Positions 38,064 through 48,058 are shown, numbered from the stretch's first letter. The stretch is DNA of 64,000 bases from Serratia inhibens (GCF_003591175.1 NZ_QYYG01000001.1:868001-932000); one strand, 5' to 3'. Program-made: numbers and translations. Notes: generated by a model from the letters alone, not told the origin.

Positions 38064-38780
38064 ATGTCGCAACAGCACAACCCCACGCCGCCTCGGCGTA
38101 CCTTTCTAAAAAAGACCCTGGCATTAATCCCGTTGGCCGCCGCGAGTAGCGGCATGATGGCGCTGGAAACGAAAGCCGCGCCCGCCGCCGGCGTCTCTGC
38201 CCACTATGTGCCGGTTTATTTCAATAACGACGAATGGCGTTTTCTGCTGGCAGCCTGCGATCGGCTCATCCCGAGCGATGCTAACGGCCCCGGCGCGGTA
38301 GATCAGGACGTACCGGTGTTTATCGACAGGCAAATGGAAACCCCCTACGGCCACGGCGGGCTGTGGTATATGCATCCGCCGTTCGTGCCTTCCGCGCCGG
38401 AATTGGGCTACCAGTCCAAATTGACGCCACGTGAAACCTATCGAACCGGCATTCGCGAGATTAATGCCCACTGCCGGCGGCAGTTCCAAAAAGCCTTTGC
38501 CGATCTCGGCCACGCCGAGCAGGAACAGTTGCTGACGGCGCTGGAACACGGCCAACTGGATTCCGATTCTCTGCCCGGCACGCTGTTTTTCAATCAACTG
38601 CTGGCCAATACCAAAGAGGGGTATCTGGCCGACCCGGTTCACGGCGGCAATCAGACATTGGCCTCATGGAAGTTGATCGGTTTTCCCGGCGCACGGGCGG
38701 ATTACACCGATTGGGTCAACCGGCCCAATCAGCCTTATCCTCTCGGCCCGGTCAGTATCTCAAGCAAAAGGAATGCATAA
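38064..38780 (+). CDS. Gluconate 2-dehydrogenase gamma subunit (Tat-exported)
   Basis: A 238-residue subunit with the twin-arginine signal RRTFLKKTLALIPLAAASSG, so it is exported folded. Its size and position match the gluconate 2-dehydrogenase (or 2-ketogluconate dehydrogenase) small subunit of Pantoea and Pseudomonas. Conserved segments include YGHGGLWYMHPPF. ATG 38064 has AAGGTGGA upstream. The stop abuts the next start, so it is coupled to the flavin subunit. It helps bring the flavoprotein to the periplasm. Confidence 0.85.
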   Translation: MSQQHNPTPPRRTFLKKTLALIPLAAASSGMMALETKAAPAAGVSAHYVPVYFNNDEWRFLLAACDRLIPSDANGPGAVDQDVPVFIDRQMETPYGHGGLWYMHPPFVPSAPELGYQSKLTPRETYRTGIREINAHCRRQFQKAFADLGHAEQEQLLTALEHGQLDSDSLPGTLFFNQLLANTKEGYLADPVHGGNQTLASWKLIGFPGARADYTDWVNRPNQPYPLGPVSISSKRNA

Positions 38781-40559
38781 ATGAGCGCAATTAAAAAACC
38801 GCCGGTAGACGTGGTGATCGTCGGGTTTGGCTGGACCGGCGCCATAATGGGAATGGAGTTGACCGAAAGCGGCCTGAGCGTGCTGGCGCTTGAGCGCGGC
38901 GAACGGCGTGACACCTACCCGGACTTCGCCTACCCGCGCATTGCCGACGAATTGACCTACGGTATCCGCCTGAAGCTGGCGCAGGAAATGGCGAATGAAA
39001 CCGTGACCGTGCGCCACACCCCAGCCGACTTCGCGGTGCCCTATCGCCAGCTCGGTTCATTTCTGCCCGGCAACGGCGTCGGCGGCGCCGGCGTTCACTG
39101 GAACGGCATGCACTGGCGCGCGCTGCCTTCAGATTTAAAGTTGCATACCACCCTTAATGAAAAATACGGCGCCAAATGGATCCCGGAAGGCATGACGTTG
39201 CAGGATTATCCGCTCAGCTACCAAGAGTTGGAGCCTTACTTCGATAAATTCGAAAAGGTCTGCGGCACCGCCGGTAAGGCCGGTAACCTGCAGGGCAACA
39301 TCATCAACGGCGGCAACCCGTTCGAAGGGCCACGCAGCAGTGAATACCCTACACCGGCGCTAAAACAGCTCTACTCAGGTTCGCTGTTTGGCCAGGCCGC
39401 CGAGTCCCTGGGTTACCACCCGTTCCCCGTTCCAGCCGCCAACTGCTCCGAGCCCTACGCCAATACTTACGGTGTCCAGCTCGGACCCTGCAATTTTTGC
39501 GGCTATTGCGAGCGCTTCGGTTGCTTTATGTACTCCAAGGCGTCGCCGCAGACCACCATTCTGCCGGTGCTGACCAAACGTAAAAACTTTGAACTGCGCA
39601 CCCAGGCGCAGGTGATCAAAGTGAATCTGGACAGCAGCGGCAAGAAAGCCACCGGCGTCACTTACATCAACGCGCAGGGGCAAGAGATCGAACAGCCGGC
39701 CGAACTGGTGATCCTCAGCGCTTTCCAGTTGCATAACGTTCGCCTGCTGTTGCTCTCCGGCATCGGCAAACCTTACGATCCGGTGACCGGCGAAGGCGTG
39801 GTCGGCAAGAACTACGCCTACCAGATGAACAGCGGTATCTCGCTGTTTTACGGCCCGGATACCCACTTCAATCCGTTTATCGGCGCAGGTGCGGCCGGTA
39901 TGGTGATCGACGATCTGAACGGTGAAAACTTCGATCATGCCGATTTGGGCTTTATCGGCGGCGCCTATATCTCCGCTACCCGCTCCGGCGGGCGGCCGAT
40001 TCAGCAAATGATGCTGCCGCCAGGCACTCCCGGTTGGGGCAGCGGCTGGAAACAGGGTATCAAGGATAACTACCCGCACTCGATGAGTATCGGCTCCGAA
40101 GGCTCGGTGATGCCGTACCGCGATTGCTATCTGGATCTGGACCCGACCTACAAGGACGCTTACGGCCTGCCGCTGCTGCGCATGACTTTCGACTGGAAAC
40201 AAAATGAGATCAAAATGACGCAGCACATCACCGGCAAAATGGTGGGTATCGCCAACGCCATGAAACCCAAACAGATAGCGGTGTCGGTGAAGAAAACCGG
40301 TGACCATTATGATGTGCGGCCTTATCAGTCGACGCACACTACCGGCGGGGCCATTATCGGCGACAGCCCGGCCACCAGCGTGGTGAATAAGTATCTGCAG
40401 TGCTGGGATGTGCCAAACGTGTTTGTCACCGGCGCCTGTGCCTTCCCGCAGAACCAGGCCTACAACCCTACCGGTATCGTCGGTGCGCTGGCCTACCACT
40501 CGGCCGAGGCGATCCGTAATCAGTATCTGAAAAATCCCGGCCCGCTGGTTCAGGCCTGA
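38781..40559 (+). CDS. Gluconate-type dehydrogenase flavoprotein (GMC oxidoreductase)
   Basis: A 592-residue FAD enzyme of the GMC family. The N-terminal dinucleotide motif is VVIVGFGWTGAIMGMELTES (GxGxxG), with VGGAGVHWNGMHWR close by. The cysteine-rich NFCGYCERFGCFMYSKA may hold an iron-sulfur cluster, as in gluconate dehydrogenases. The catalytic histidine region is near STHTTGGAIIGD. It should oxidise gluconate or a ketogluconate facing the periplasm and pass electrons to the cytochrome c subunit. Exact substrate unknown. Confidence 0.88.
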   Translation: MSAIKKPPVDVVIVGFGWTGAIMGMELTESGLSVLALERGERRDTYPDFAYPRIADELTYGIRLKLAQEMANETVTVRHTPADFAVPYRQLGSFLPGNGVGGAGVHWNGMHWRALPSDLKLHTTLNEKYGAKWIPEGMTLQDYPLSYQELEPYFDKFEKVCGTAGKAGNLQGNIINGGNPFEGPRSSEYPTPALKQLYSGSLFGQAAESLGYHPFPVPAANCSEPYANTYGVQLGPCNFCGYCERFGCFMYSKASPQTTILPVLTKRKNFELRTQAQVIKVNLDSSGKKATGVTYINAQGQEIEQPAELVILSAFQLHNVRLLLLSGIGKPYDPVTGEGVVGKNYAYQMNSGISLFYGPDTHFNPFIGAGAAGMVIDDLNGENFDHADLGFIGGAYISATRSGGRPIQQMMLPPGTPGWGSGWKQGIKDNYPHSMSIGSEGSVMPYRDCYLDLDPTYKDAYGLPLLRMTFDWKQNEIKMTQHITGKMVGIANAMKPKQIAVSVKKTGDHYDVRPYQSTHTTGGAIIGDSPATSVVNKYLQCWDVPNVFVTGACAFPQNQAYNPTGIVGALAYHSAEAIRNQYLKNPGPLVQA

Positions 40560-40579
40560 CGGCATCATAAGGAGCTTAT

Positions 40580-41851
40580 ATGAAAGGATTTACCCCTTCA
40601 CTGTTAGCGCTGGTGATGCTTAGCGCCGGTGCGGCACAGGCGGCCGACGATGCACAAAGGATCCAGCACGGGGAATATCTGGCGCGTGCGGGCGACTGCG
40701 CGGCCTGCCATACCGCTCCCGGCGGCGTTCCCTTTGCCGGCGGCCTGAAAATGACCACCCCGATCGGCGCCATTTACTCGACCAACATCACGCCGGACAA
40801 ACAGACCGGCATCGGCGAATACAGCCAGCAAGAGTTCAGCGACGCGTTGCGCAAAGGCATGGCACGCGACGGCACCCGGCTGTATCCGGCCATGCCCTAC
40901 CCGTCATTTGCCAAAATCAGCGACGATGATGTGCGCGATCTATATCTGTACTTCACCCGTCAGGTTAAGCCGGTAGCACAGCAAAATAAGAAAAGCGATA
41001 TTCCCTGGCCGCTGAATATGCGCTGGCCGCTGGCGCTATGGAATCTGGCGTTTCGCGAGGACGGCAGCTACCGGCCGGATGCCAAGCAGAGCGCCGAATG
41101 GAACCGCGGCGCCTATCTGGTTCAGGGCCTGGGGCACTGCGGCACCTGCCACACGCCGCGTGGCATCGGTTTCCAGGAGAAAGCGCTCACCCAGAGCGAC
41201 AGCGCCTATTTGAGCGGGGGCACGCTGGAGGGCTGGCACGCCGCCAGTCTGCGCGCAGACCCGGTCGGCGGGTTGGGCAATTGGCGAACGGAAGATATCA
41301 CCCGCTTCCTGAAAACCGGCCACAACCCGAGGTTTGCCGCTTTTGGCTCGATGGTGGACGTCGTACAGGACAGCACCCAGCACCTGAGCGACGCCGATTT
41401 GCAGGCGATCGCCGGCTACCTGCAATCACTGCCGGGCGACAGCCGGCAAAAGCCGCCGCAGGCCGACGCCAAAACGGCGAAAGCGCTGTTTAGCGGCGAT
41501 GTCAGCCGGCCTGGCGCGCAAACCTATCTGGATAACTGCGCTGCCTGCCACCGCAGTAATGGCCTGGGTTATCGCGATACTTTCCCGCAGTTGGCGCACA
41601 ACCCGGCGCTGTTAGACGAGGATCCCTCTTCGCTGATCAGCATTATTATCAACGGCTCCCGCACACCGATGACCGTCAGCGCCCCCACCGGGCTGACCAT
41701 GCCGGACTTCGGCTGGCGGCTGAGCGACGAACAAGTCGCCCAGGTTGCCAGTTTTGTGCGCAGCAGTTGGGGTAATCATGCCCCGGCGGTGACCGCAGAA
41801 CAGGTTCGGGAGATCCGTAAAAACAGCGCAGCAAAACCCGCTCGGCAGTAG
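40580..41851 (+). CDS. Triheme cytochrome c subunit of the dehydrogenase
   Basis: A 423-residue exported cytochrome with a signal peptide (ALVMLSAGAAQAAD). Three heme c motifs are seen: CAACH (about residue 37), CGTCH (about 185) and CAACH (about 320). It accepts electrons from the flavin subunit and donates them to ubiquinone. It follows the flavin gene by 20 bases and is the last gene of the operon, with a hairpin after it. Confidence 0.9.
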   Translation: MKGFTPSLLALVMLSAGAAQAADDAQRIQHGEYLARAGDCAACHTAPGGVPFAGGLKMTTPIGAIYSTNITPDKQTGIGEYSQQEFSDALRKGMARDGTRLYPAMPYPSFAKISDDDVRDLYLYFTRQVKPVAQQNKKSDIPWPLNMRWPLALWNLAFREDGSYRPDAKQSAEWNRGAYLVQGLGHCGTCHTPRGIGFQEKALTQSDSAYLSGGTLEGWHAASLRADPVGGLGNWRTEDITRFLKTGHNPRFAAFGSMVDVVQDSTQHLSDADLQAIAGYLQSLPGDSRQKPPQADAKTAKALFSGDVSRPGAQTYLDNCAACHRSNGLGYRDTFPQLAHNPALLDEDPSSLISIIINGSRTPMTVSAPTGLTMPDFGWRLSDEQVAQVASFVRSSWGNHAPAVTAEQVREIRKNSAAKPARQ

Positions 41852-41859
41852 TTCATCCC

Positions 41860-41887
41860 GGGCGCGCCTTCTGCGCCCGTCACTTTT
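41860..41887 (+). terminator. Terminator hairpin of the dehydrogenase operon
   Basis: CGGGCGC and GCGCCCG (41860-41866 and 41874-41880) form a 7-bp stem with a 7-base loop, followed by TCACTTTT. Just beyond the cytochrome stop. Confidence 0.6.
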
Positions 41888-41933
41888 CATTACTCAGCAG
41901 CCTGCGCTTTAGAGCGCTCCTTCAACACCCGTC

Positions 41934-41982
41934 TGTTTAAGTTTTGTTTAACTTTGCTCCGCCATTGTTTATTCGGCGTTTA
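41934..41982 (+). promoter_or_regulatory. Two tandem PhoP boxes upstream of phoP
   Basis: TGTTTA-AGTTT-TGTTTA at 41934-41950 is a perfect PhoP direct-repeat box. TGTTTA-TTCGG-CGTTTA at 41966-41982 has one mismatch. The two are offset by 32 bases, about three helical turns, and lie about 220-270 bases before phoP. Positive autoregulation by phosphorylated PhoP, established in E. coli and Salmonella, is the natural reading. Confidence 0.8.
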
Positions 41983-42203
41983 TTAGCCCTTGCCGATAAT
42001 GACGGCGAACATAAAATCGATAGCGCTTATTTCCCGCCAACGCTCAGCGTCTCTTGCGGTAACAGCGGGTTCTACCTACCATAACGTCAACATTCACGAT
42101 CAATGGGTAAGGTAGCCGCACGCTATCCCTCACACGCTGAAGAGCGTGTACCTTTTAAAGCGGGGTGACAGGATGTTCACCCGCATAGCCACAGGAGTCC
42201 GCC

Positions 42204-42875
42204 ATGCGAGTATTGGTTGTTGAAGATAACGGTTTGCTGCGCCACCACCTTTCCGTACAGATGCGCGAGATGGGCCATCAGGTCGATGCTGCGGAAGATG
42301 CCAAGGAAGCCGATTATTTCCTGCAGGAACATGCGCCGGACATCGCGATTGTCGATCTCGGCCTGCCGGGCGAAGATGGCCTGAGCCTGATCCGCCGCTG
42401 GCGCGCTCACCAGATGAAGCTGCCCATTTTGGTGCTGACCGCACGCGAAAGCTGGCAGGACAAAGTGGCGGTGCTGGAAGCCGGCGCCGACGACTATGTC
42501 ACCAAACCCTTCCACCTGGAAGAAGTGATCGCCCGCATGCAGGCGTTGATGCGCCGCAACAGCGGCCTGGCTTCCCAGGTGATCGTCTTGCCGCCGTTCC
42601 AGATCGATCTGTCGCGCCGCGAGCTGAGCGTCGGGGAACAGCAAATCAAACTGACCGCGTTCGAATACACCATTATCGAAACCTTGATCCGCAATGCCGG
42701 CAAAGTCGTCAGCAAAGACTCGCTGATGCTGCAGCTGTATCCGGATGCGGAACTGCGCGAAAGCCACACCATCGACGTGCTGATGGGCCGCCTGCGCAAA
42801 AAATTGCAGGCTGAATATCCGCAGGAAGTGATCACCACGGTTCGTGGCCAGGGCTATCGTTTTGATGCGAAGTGA
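42204..42875 (+). CDS. phoP: Response regulator PhoP
   Basis: A 223-residue OmpR/PhoB-type response regulator. Receiver domain with phospho-acceptor D51 ([12 protein letters not shown]), the acidic pair E7-D8 and lysine in YVTKPF. The C-terminal winged helix contains [17 protein letters not shown]. It responds to low Mg2+, acidic pH and antimicrobial peptides through PhoQ. Stop overlaps a GTG of the phoQ frame. Confidence 0.97.
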   Translation: MRVLVVEDNGLLRHHLSVQMREMGHQVDAAEDAKEADYFLQEHAPDIAIVDLGLPGEDGLSLIRRWRAHQMKLPILVLTARESWQDKVAVLEAGADDYVTKPFHLEEVIARMQALMRRNSGLASQVIVLPPFQIDLSRRELSVGEQQIKLTAFEYTIIETLIRNAGKVVSKDSLMLQLYPDAELRESHTIDVLMGRLRKKLQAEYPQEVITTVRGQGYRFDAK

Positions 42876-42880
42876 ACATC

Positions 42881-44338
42881 ATGTTCAACAAGCATAAAAA
42901 ACCTTTTTCGCTGCGCGCGCGCTTTTTGATGGCGACCGCCGGGGTGATCCTGGCGCTGTCGCTCTCTTACGGCCTGGTGGCGGTGGTCGGTTATATCGTC
43001 AGCTTCGACAAGACCGCCTTCCGCTTGCTGCGCGGTGAAAGCAACCTGTTCTTCAGCCTGGCGCAATGGAAAGACAACAAGCTCACTATCGCCATTCCGC
43101 CCGACCTCGATCTCAACTTTCCTACCCTGGTGTTTATTTACGACGACAAGGGCAATCTGCTGTGGAGCCAGCGCCAGTTGCCGGAGCTGGAAAAGCGCAT
43201 CAACAAAGAGTGGCTGGAGAAATCCGACTTCTACGAAATTGATACCGATACCCGCATCAGTAGCGAAGTGCTGGGCAACAACCCCAAAGCGCAGGATCAG
43301 CTGAAAAACTATGACGACAACGACCAAAATGCGCTGACGCACTCCGTGGCGGTCAACACCTACGCGGCAACCTCGCGGTTGCCTGCGCTGACCATTGTGG
43401 TGGTCGACACCATCCCGCAGGAGCTGCAGCGTTCGGACGTGGTCTGGGAATGGTTCAGCTATGTGCTGCTGGCCAACCTGCTGCTAGTGGTGCCGTTGTT
43501 GTGGCTGGCGGCTTACTGGAGCCTGCGCCCGATCAAGGCGCTGGTGAATCAGGTCGGCGAACTGGAGAACGGTGAGCGCGAACAGCTCGACGAAAATCCC
43601 CCCAGCGAGCTGCGCGGGTTGGTGCGCAATCTGAACATTTTGCTGCGCAATGAGCGCCAGCGTTACACCAAATACCGCACCACGCTGTCCGATCTGACCC
43701 ATAGCCTGAAAACGCCGCTGGCGGTGCTGCAAACCACGTTGCGTTCGTTGCGCACCGGTAAACAGACCACCATCGAAGAGGTCGAACCGATCATGCTGGA
43801 CCAAATCAGCCGCATCTCGCAGCAAATTGGCTACTACCTGCATCGCGCCAGCATCAGTTCGGGGCAAACGGTACTGACCCGTGAGATCCACTCCGTACCC
43901 GCGCTGTTGGACAGCCTGACCGTGGCGCTCAACAAGGTGTATCAGCGTAAAGGCGTGGTGATCACGCTGGATATTTCGCCGGAAGTGACCTTTATCGGGG
44001 AAAAGAACGACTTTATGGAAGTGATGGGCAACGTATTGGAAAACGCCTGCAAATACTGCCTGGAGTTCGTTGAAATTACCTCACTTCACTCCGATAAAAA
44101 CCTCACCATCGTGATCGACGACGACGGGCCGGGCATTCCGGAAAGCAAGCGCGAGCTGATCTTCCAGCGTGGCCAGCGCGTAGACACCCTGCGCCCCGGT
44201 CAGGGGTTGGGATTGTCCGTTGCGGCGGAGATCATCGAGCAGTATGACGGTACCATCAGCATCAGCGACAGCCCGCTCGGCGGTGCGCGCATGCAGGTCA
44301 CCTTCGCCCGCCAGCACGATTCCCATCATCACGAATAA
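42881..44338 (+). CDS. phoQ: Sensor kinase PhoQ
   Basis: A 485-residue sensor with two membrane segments (about 13-38 and 190-212), a periplasmic sensor, HAMP and kinase domain. The phospho-histidine is H274 in [11 protein letters not shown] (H277 in E. coli), and the catalytic G box is DDGPGIP. The acidic patch that binds divalent cations in E. coli PhoQ (EDDDDAE) is here YDDNDQN (residues 144-150), with fewer acids. Start ATG 42881 is preferred over the overlapping GTG at 42872. Confidence 0.96.
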   Translation: MFNKHKKPFSLRARFLMATAGVILALSLSYGLVAVVGYIVSFDKTAFRLLRGESNLFFSLAQWKDNKLTIAIPPDLDLNFPTLVFIYDDKGNLLWSQRQLPELEKRINKEWLEKSDFYEIDTDTRISSEVLGNNPKAQDQLKNYDDNDQNALTHSVAVNTYAATSRLPALTIVVVDTIPQELQRSDVVWEWFSYVLLANLLLVVPLLWLAAYWSLRPIKALVNQVGELENGEREQLDENPPSELRGLVRNLNILLRNERQRYTKYRTTLSDLTHSLKTPLAVLQTTLRSLRTGKQTTIEEVEPIMLDQISRISQQIGYYLHRASISSGQTVLTREIHSVPALLDSLTVALNKVYQRKGVVITLDISPEVTFIGEKNDFMEVMGNVLENACKYCLEFVEITSLHSDKNLTIVIDDDGPGIPESKRELIFQRGQRVDTLRPGQGLGLSVAAEIIEQYDGTISISDSPLGGARMQVTFARQHDSHHHE

Positions 44339-44422
44339 ATTCTGTCGTTCCGGCCCCGATCCACGGGGCCAAACTTCCGTTATAATCGCACTCAGGCTCA
44401 CTCCTTTCTGCTGGAATAGAAC

Positions 44423-45544
44423 ATGGATTATCAATTAGATCTGGACTGGAACGACTTTTTGCAACGTTACTGGCAAAAGCGTCCGGTAATTCTGAAGCGC
44501 GGCTTCAAAAACTTTATCGATCCAATCTCCCCGGATGAGCTGGCCGGGCTGGCGATGGAAAACGAAGTGGATAGCCGCCTGGTCAGCCACCAGGACGGCC
44601 GCTGGCAGGTTGCCCACGGTCCCTTCGAGAGCTTTGACCACCTGAGCGAAAACAACTGGTCGCTGCTGGTGCAGGCGGTGGACCACTGGCATGAGCCTTC
44701 CAGCGCGCTGATGCGCCCGTTCCGCCAACTGCCGGACTGGCGGATGGACGACCTGATGATTTCGTTCTCGGTCCCTGGCGGCGGCGTTGGCCCGCACCTC
44801 GATCAATACGATGTCTTTATCATTCAGGGTACCGGCCGCCGCCGCTGGCGCGTAGGCGAGAAGGTGCCGATGAAGCAGCACTGCCCACATCCGGATCTGC
44901 TGCAGGTTGAGCCGTTCGACGCCATTATCGACGAAGAAATGGAACCGGGCGATATTCTGTATATCCCGCCGGGCTTCCCGCATGAAGGTTACGCGCTGGA
45001 AAATGCGCTGAATTACTCTGTGGGCTTCCGCGCACCGAACGGCCGCGAGTTGATCAGCGGCTTTGCCGATTACGTGCTGGCACGCGAGCTGGGCAGCCAA
45101 CGTTACAGCGATCCGGATATTCAGTTGCGCGACCAACCGGCGCAGATCTTGCCGCAGGAAGTCGACGCTCTGCGTCAGATGATGCTGGATCTGGTTCAGC
45201 AACCGGAACACTTCCAGCACTGGTTCGGTGAGTTTATTTCCCAGACCCGCCATGAGCTGGACGCCGCGCCGCCGGAGCCGCCGTATCAGGCCGGAGAAAT
45301 CTACGAGCTGTTGCAACAGGGTGAGCCTTTGCAACGCCTGGGCGGCCTGCGCGTGCTGCGCGTTGGCGACCGCTGCTTTGTCAATGGCGAGCTGATTGAT
45401 ACCGAACATCTGCAAGCCGCCGACGCGCTGTGTCAGCACTTCAGCGTTAACGCCGCCATGCTGGGCGACGCCATCGACGATCCGTCGTTCCTCGCCATGC
45501 TCACCGCGCTGATCAACAGCGGTTACTGGTACTTCAACGACTAA
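44423..45544 (+). CDS. roxA: Ribosomal protein uL16 3-hydroxylase (RoxA/YcfD)
   Basis: A 373-residue JmjC-type 2-oxoglutarate oxygenase that hydroxylates an arginine of ribosomal protein L16. The iron ligands are H125 and D127 in VGPHLDQYDVF and a third His in PGFPHEGYA near residue 187. Length and position next to phoPQ are the usual ones. Preceded by a good ribosome site; monocistronic, with hairpins after it. Confidence 0.95.
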   Translation: MDYQLDLDWNDFLQRYWQKRPVILKRGFKNFIDPISPDELAGLAMENEVDSRLVSHQDGRWQVAHGPFESFDHLSENNWSLLVQAVDHWHEPSSALMRPFRQLPDWRMDDLMISFSVPGGGVGPHLDQYDVFIIQGTGRRRWRVGEKVPMKQHCPHPDLLQVEPFDAIIDEEMEPGDILYIPPGFPHEGYALENALNYSVGFRAPNGRELISGFADYVLARELGSQRYSDPDIQLRDQPAQILPQEVDALRQMMLDLVQQPEHFQHWFGEFISQTRHELDAAPPEPPYQAGEIYELLQQGEPLQRLGGLRVLRVGDRCFVNGELIDTEHLQAADALCQHFSVNAAMLGDAIDDPSFLAMLTALINSGYWYFND

Positions 45545-45564
45545 CCCCAATAACCCTCGGTTAG

Positions 45565-45588
45565 AGCCACCCGCTTCGGCAGGTGGCT
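45565..45588. terminator. Hairpin with UUCG-type loop after roxA
   Basis: AGCCACC and GGTGGCT pair around an inner GC-TTCG-GC loop. It lies 20 bases after the roxA stop and may act with the longer palindrome beside it. Confidence 0.55.
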
Positions 45589-45594
45589 AATGAG

Positions 45595-45645
45595 ATGGTC
45601 CCCACCACCCTGTCAGCGTACCGCTCACAGGGTGGTGGGGACCAT
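45595..45645. repeat. 51-base near-perfect palindrome between roxA and hcxB
   Basis: ATGGTCCCCACCACCCTGT (45595-45613) pairs exactly with ACAGGGTGGTGGGGACCAT (45627-45645). The loop contains a further AGCG/CGCT pairing around TAC, so almost every base pairs. A T5 run follows within a few bases on the plus strand, giving a strong terminator for roxA. It may be bidirectional, as hcxB ends seven bases away on the other strand. The length is unusual. Confidence 0.75.
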
Positions 45646-45651
45646 AGATTT

Positions 45652-46740
45652 TTATACCTGCGACGCCCGCGCCCGGTAGCCGTCCAGCTCGTTTTCCGAC
45701 ATGCCGACCTGTTTCGCCGCCGCGCAAATCTGCCGCCAGGTGTTGTCGTCTATCGGGATCCCCCGCTGCAACCGCGCTTCACGGTTCGCTTCTTCCCATT
45801 CGCCCGGCACCTCGATCGGCTTGCCGTCGCTTGGCGGCGAAGCCTTGACCCAGTCGATAAACGCCTCGGCCTCGCTCTGCATCTCCGGCGCTTCAAAGGC
45901 TTCCGGGTTAAGGATGATGGTGGTCATACAGTTGAAAATGGCGCTGCTGTCGGTCTTCAGTGTGGCGTTATGGGTAGTGCGACCGCCGGAGAGCGCGCCA
46001 CCGAGAATTTCGCACAGAGTTGCCAGCGCATAGCCCTTGTGGGCGCCGAACGGCAACAGCGAGCCGAAAGGTTGTTCGTGCATCACGCCGGGTTCGGTGG
46101 TCGGTTGGCCTTGTTGATCAATCAGGTAGCCCGGTGCCACGCTCAGGCCTTTGTTGTAGGCCACCCGCGTTTTGCCGTAGGCAATGCCGCTGGTGGCGAA
46201 GTCCAGCAGCAGCGGCTTTTTACCCTCACGCGGGAAAATCACGCAAAACGGGTTGGTGCCAAAGCGGCGATCGCTGCCGCCGAACGGTGCCACCATCGGG
46301 TCACCCACCACGTTGACGAAATGAATGGCGATAAAACCGGCGCGCGCACACTGCTCGGCCCAGTGACCGATGCGGCCGATATGGTGGGAATTATGCAAAG
46401 CCACCGCCGCCAGCCCCAACTGCCGGGCACGTTCGATCCCCAGATCCATCGCTTCACTGGCCACCACCTGGCCGAATCCCTGGCCGCCGTCAATCGTCAG
46501 CACCGCGCCGGCGTCACGCACCACCCTGGCATGAACGTTAAGCTGCAACTGCCCTTCCGCCAGCGACGCCATATAGCTTGGGATCATGCCGACGCCATGC
46601 GAATCATGCCCGGCCAGATTGGCCTGTACCAGATGCTCGGCCACCAGCGCGGCCTCCCGATCCGTGCTGCCTGCGTGGCGCCAAATGGCCTGTACGAATT
46701 GCTCAAGGCTTTGGCTGTCGATACGGTGTTCGGTGCTCAT
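45652..46740 (-). CDS. hcxB: Malate/L-lactate dehydrogenase family (HcxB/YbiC-like)
   Basis: A 362-residue NAD(P) dehydrogenase of the malate/L-lactate/ureidoglycolate group. It closely follows the YbiC pattern: LAGHDSHGVGMIPSYM (about residues 43-58), ALHNSHHIGRIGHWAEQC and HKGYALATLCEILGGALSGG. YbiC (HcxB) is reported to reduce 2-oxo acids to hydroxy-carboxylates. ATG 46740 fits the family start. It reads towards roxA. Confidence 0.87.
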   Translation of the reverse strand: MSTEHRIDSQSLEQFVQAIWRHAGSTDREAALVAEHLVQANLAGHDSHGVGMIPSYMASLAEGQLQLNVHARVVRDAGAVLTIDGGQGFGQVVASEAMDLGIERARQLGLAAVALHNSHHIGRIGHWAEQCARAGFIAIHFVNVVGDPMVAPFGGSDRRFGTNPFCVIFPREGKKPLLLDFATSGIAYGKTRVAYNKGLSVAPGYLIDQQGQPTTEPGVMHEQPFGSLLPFGAHKGYALATLCEILGGALSGGRTTHNATLKTDSSAIFNCMTTIILNPEAFEAPEMQSEAEAFIDWVKASPPSDGKPIEVPGEWEEANREARLQRGIPIDDNTWRQICAAAKQVGMSENELDGYRARASQV

Positions 46741-46822
46741 AAGACGGGTCCTTGCGCTGAAAAGAGGTTCACAAACACTAGGAGTAAAGCGTGATTGCGG
46801 CAAGCAATTATGACAACGGCAA

Positions 46823-48058
46823 TCAACGCTCTCTGGCGCGCTCGGCCGTCAGCGCTGCGATACGCATGATGACGGCCACCGCCTGCTCCATGCCCTCGAG
46901 CGAAACGAACTCGTGCTTGCCGTGAAAGTTGTAGCCGCCGGTAAACAGGTTCGGGCATGGCAGGCCGCGAAACGACAGCTGCGCCCCGTCGGTGCCGCCG
47001 CGAATCGGCTTCATTACCGGTTCGATATCGCAATCACGCATCGCCTGCTGCGCCAGCGCGATCACATGCGGGTGCTCGGCCACATGCTCGCGCATGTTGT
47101 AATAGCTGTCTTCGATCGCCACTTCGATATGGCAATCGCGCGGCAGGCCTTTGCCCACCTGGCGTGCCACTTCAATCATCCGGCGTTTGCGCGCTTCAAA
47201 ACCTTCATGCTCGAAATCACGCAGGATGTAGTGCATTTCGACACGTTCAACGCTCCCCTTGATGCCACTGAGGTGGTAGAACCCCTGGTAGCCGGCGGTG
47301 GTTTCCGGGGTTTCATCCGCCGGTAACGCCTGCTGGATACGGGTCGCCAGCGACAACGCGTTAACCATCACGCCTTTGGCGCTGCCGGGGTGAACGTTGT
47401 TGCCGACAATTTTGACCGTCACCGACGCCGCATTGAAGTTTTCGCATTCCAGCTCGCCGACACCGCCACCGTCCACGGTATAGGCCCACTCGGCGCTGAA
47501 CTCTTCTACGTCAAACAGCTGAGCGCCTTTGCCCACTTCTTCGTCCGGGGTGAAGGCCACGCGAATATCGCCATGCGGGATATTGCGCTGGTGCAACCGC
47601 ACCATGGCGGTAAGGATTTCGGCAATGCCCGCTTTGTCATCCGCGCCGAGCAGCGTTTTGCCATCCGCGGTGATCAGCGTCTGCCCCAGCATTTGGTGCA
47701 GGATCGGGAACATCACCGGCGACAGCACCTCATCGCCAATGCCCAGCGCAATATCGCCGCCGCGGTAATTTTCGACAATCTGCGGGTTAACGTGCTTACT
47801 GGTAAATTCCGGTGAAGTATCCAAATGGGAAATAAAACCAATGGCCGGCACCGGCCAGGCAACGTTGCCCGGCAAAGTCCCCATCACGCAGCCATGCTCG
47901 CTGAGCGACACCCGTTCAAACCCCAGTTCAATCATTTCCTGTTGCAACGCACGCGCCAGCTTCAGTTGCCCGTCGGTACTCGGCACATGTTTGACGTTCG
48001 CTTTAGATTGCGTGTCGAAAGAGACGTAGTTAAAAAAGCGATCAAGTAGTTTATTCAT
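46823..48058 (-). CDS. pepT: Peptidase T (tripeptidase)
   Basis: A 411-residue M20-family zinc aminotripeptidase. Metal-binding residues lie in [19 protein letters not shown] and the catalytic EEVGKG. The ATG at 48058 gives the expected start [19 protein letters not shown] (an in-frame start ten codons upstream is less likely). Same gene order as in E. coli (next to roxA region). It probably has an anaerobic FNR promoter in E. coli; that was not tested here. Confidence 0.96.
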   Translation of the reverse strand: MNKLLDRFFNYVSFDTQSKANVKHVPSTDGQLKLARALQQEMIELGFERVSLSEHGCVMGTLPGNVAWPVPAIGFISHLDTSPEFTSKHVNPQIVENYRGGDIALGIGDEVLSPVMFPILHQMLGQTLITADGKTLLGADDKAGIAEILTAMVRLHQRNIPHGDIRVAFTPDEEVGKGAQLFDVEEFSAEWAYTVDGGGVGELECENFNAASVTVKIVGNNVHPGSAKGVMVNALSLATRIQQALPADETPETTAGYQGFYHLSGIKGSVERVEMHYILRDFEHEGFEARKRRMIEVARQVGKGLPRDCHIEVAIEDSYYNMREHVAEHPHVIALAQQAMRDCDIEPVMKPIRGGTDGAQLSFRGLPCPNLFTGGYNFHGKHEFVSLEGMEQAVAVIMRIAALTAERARER

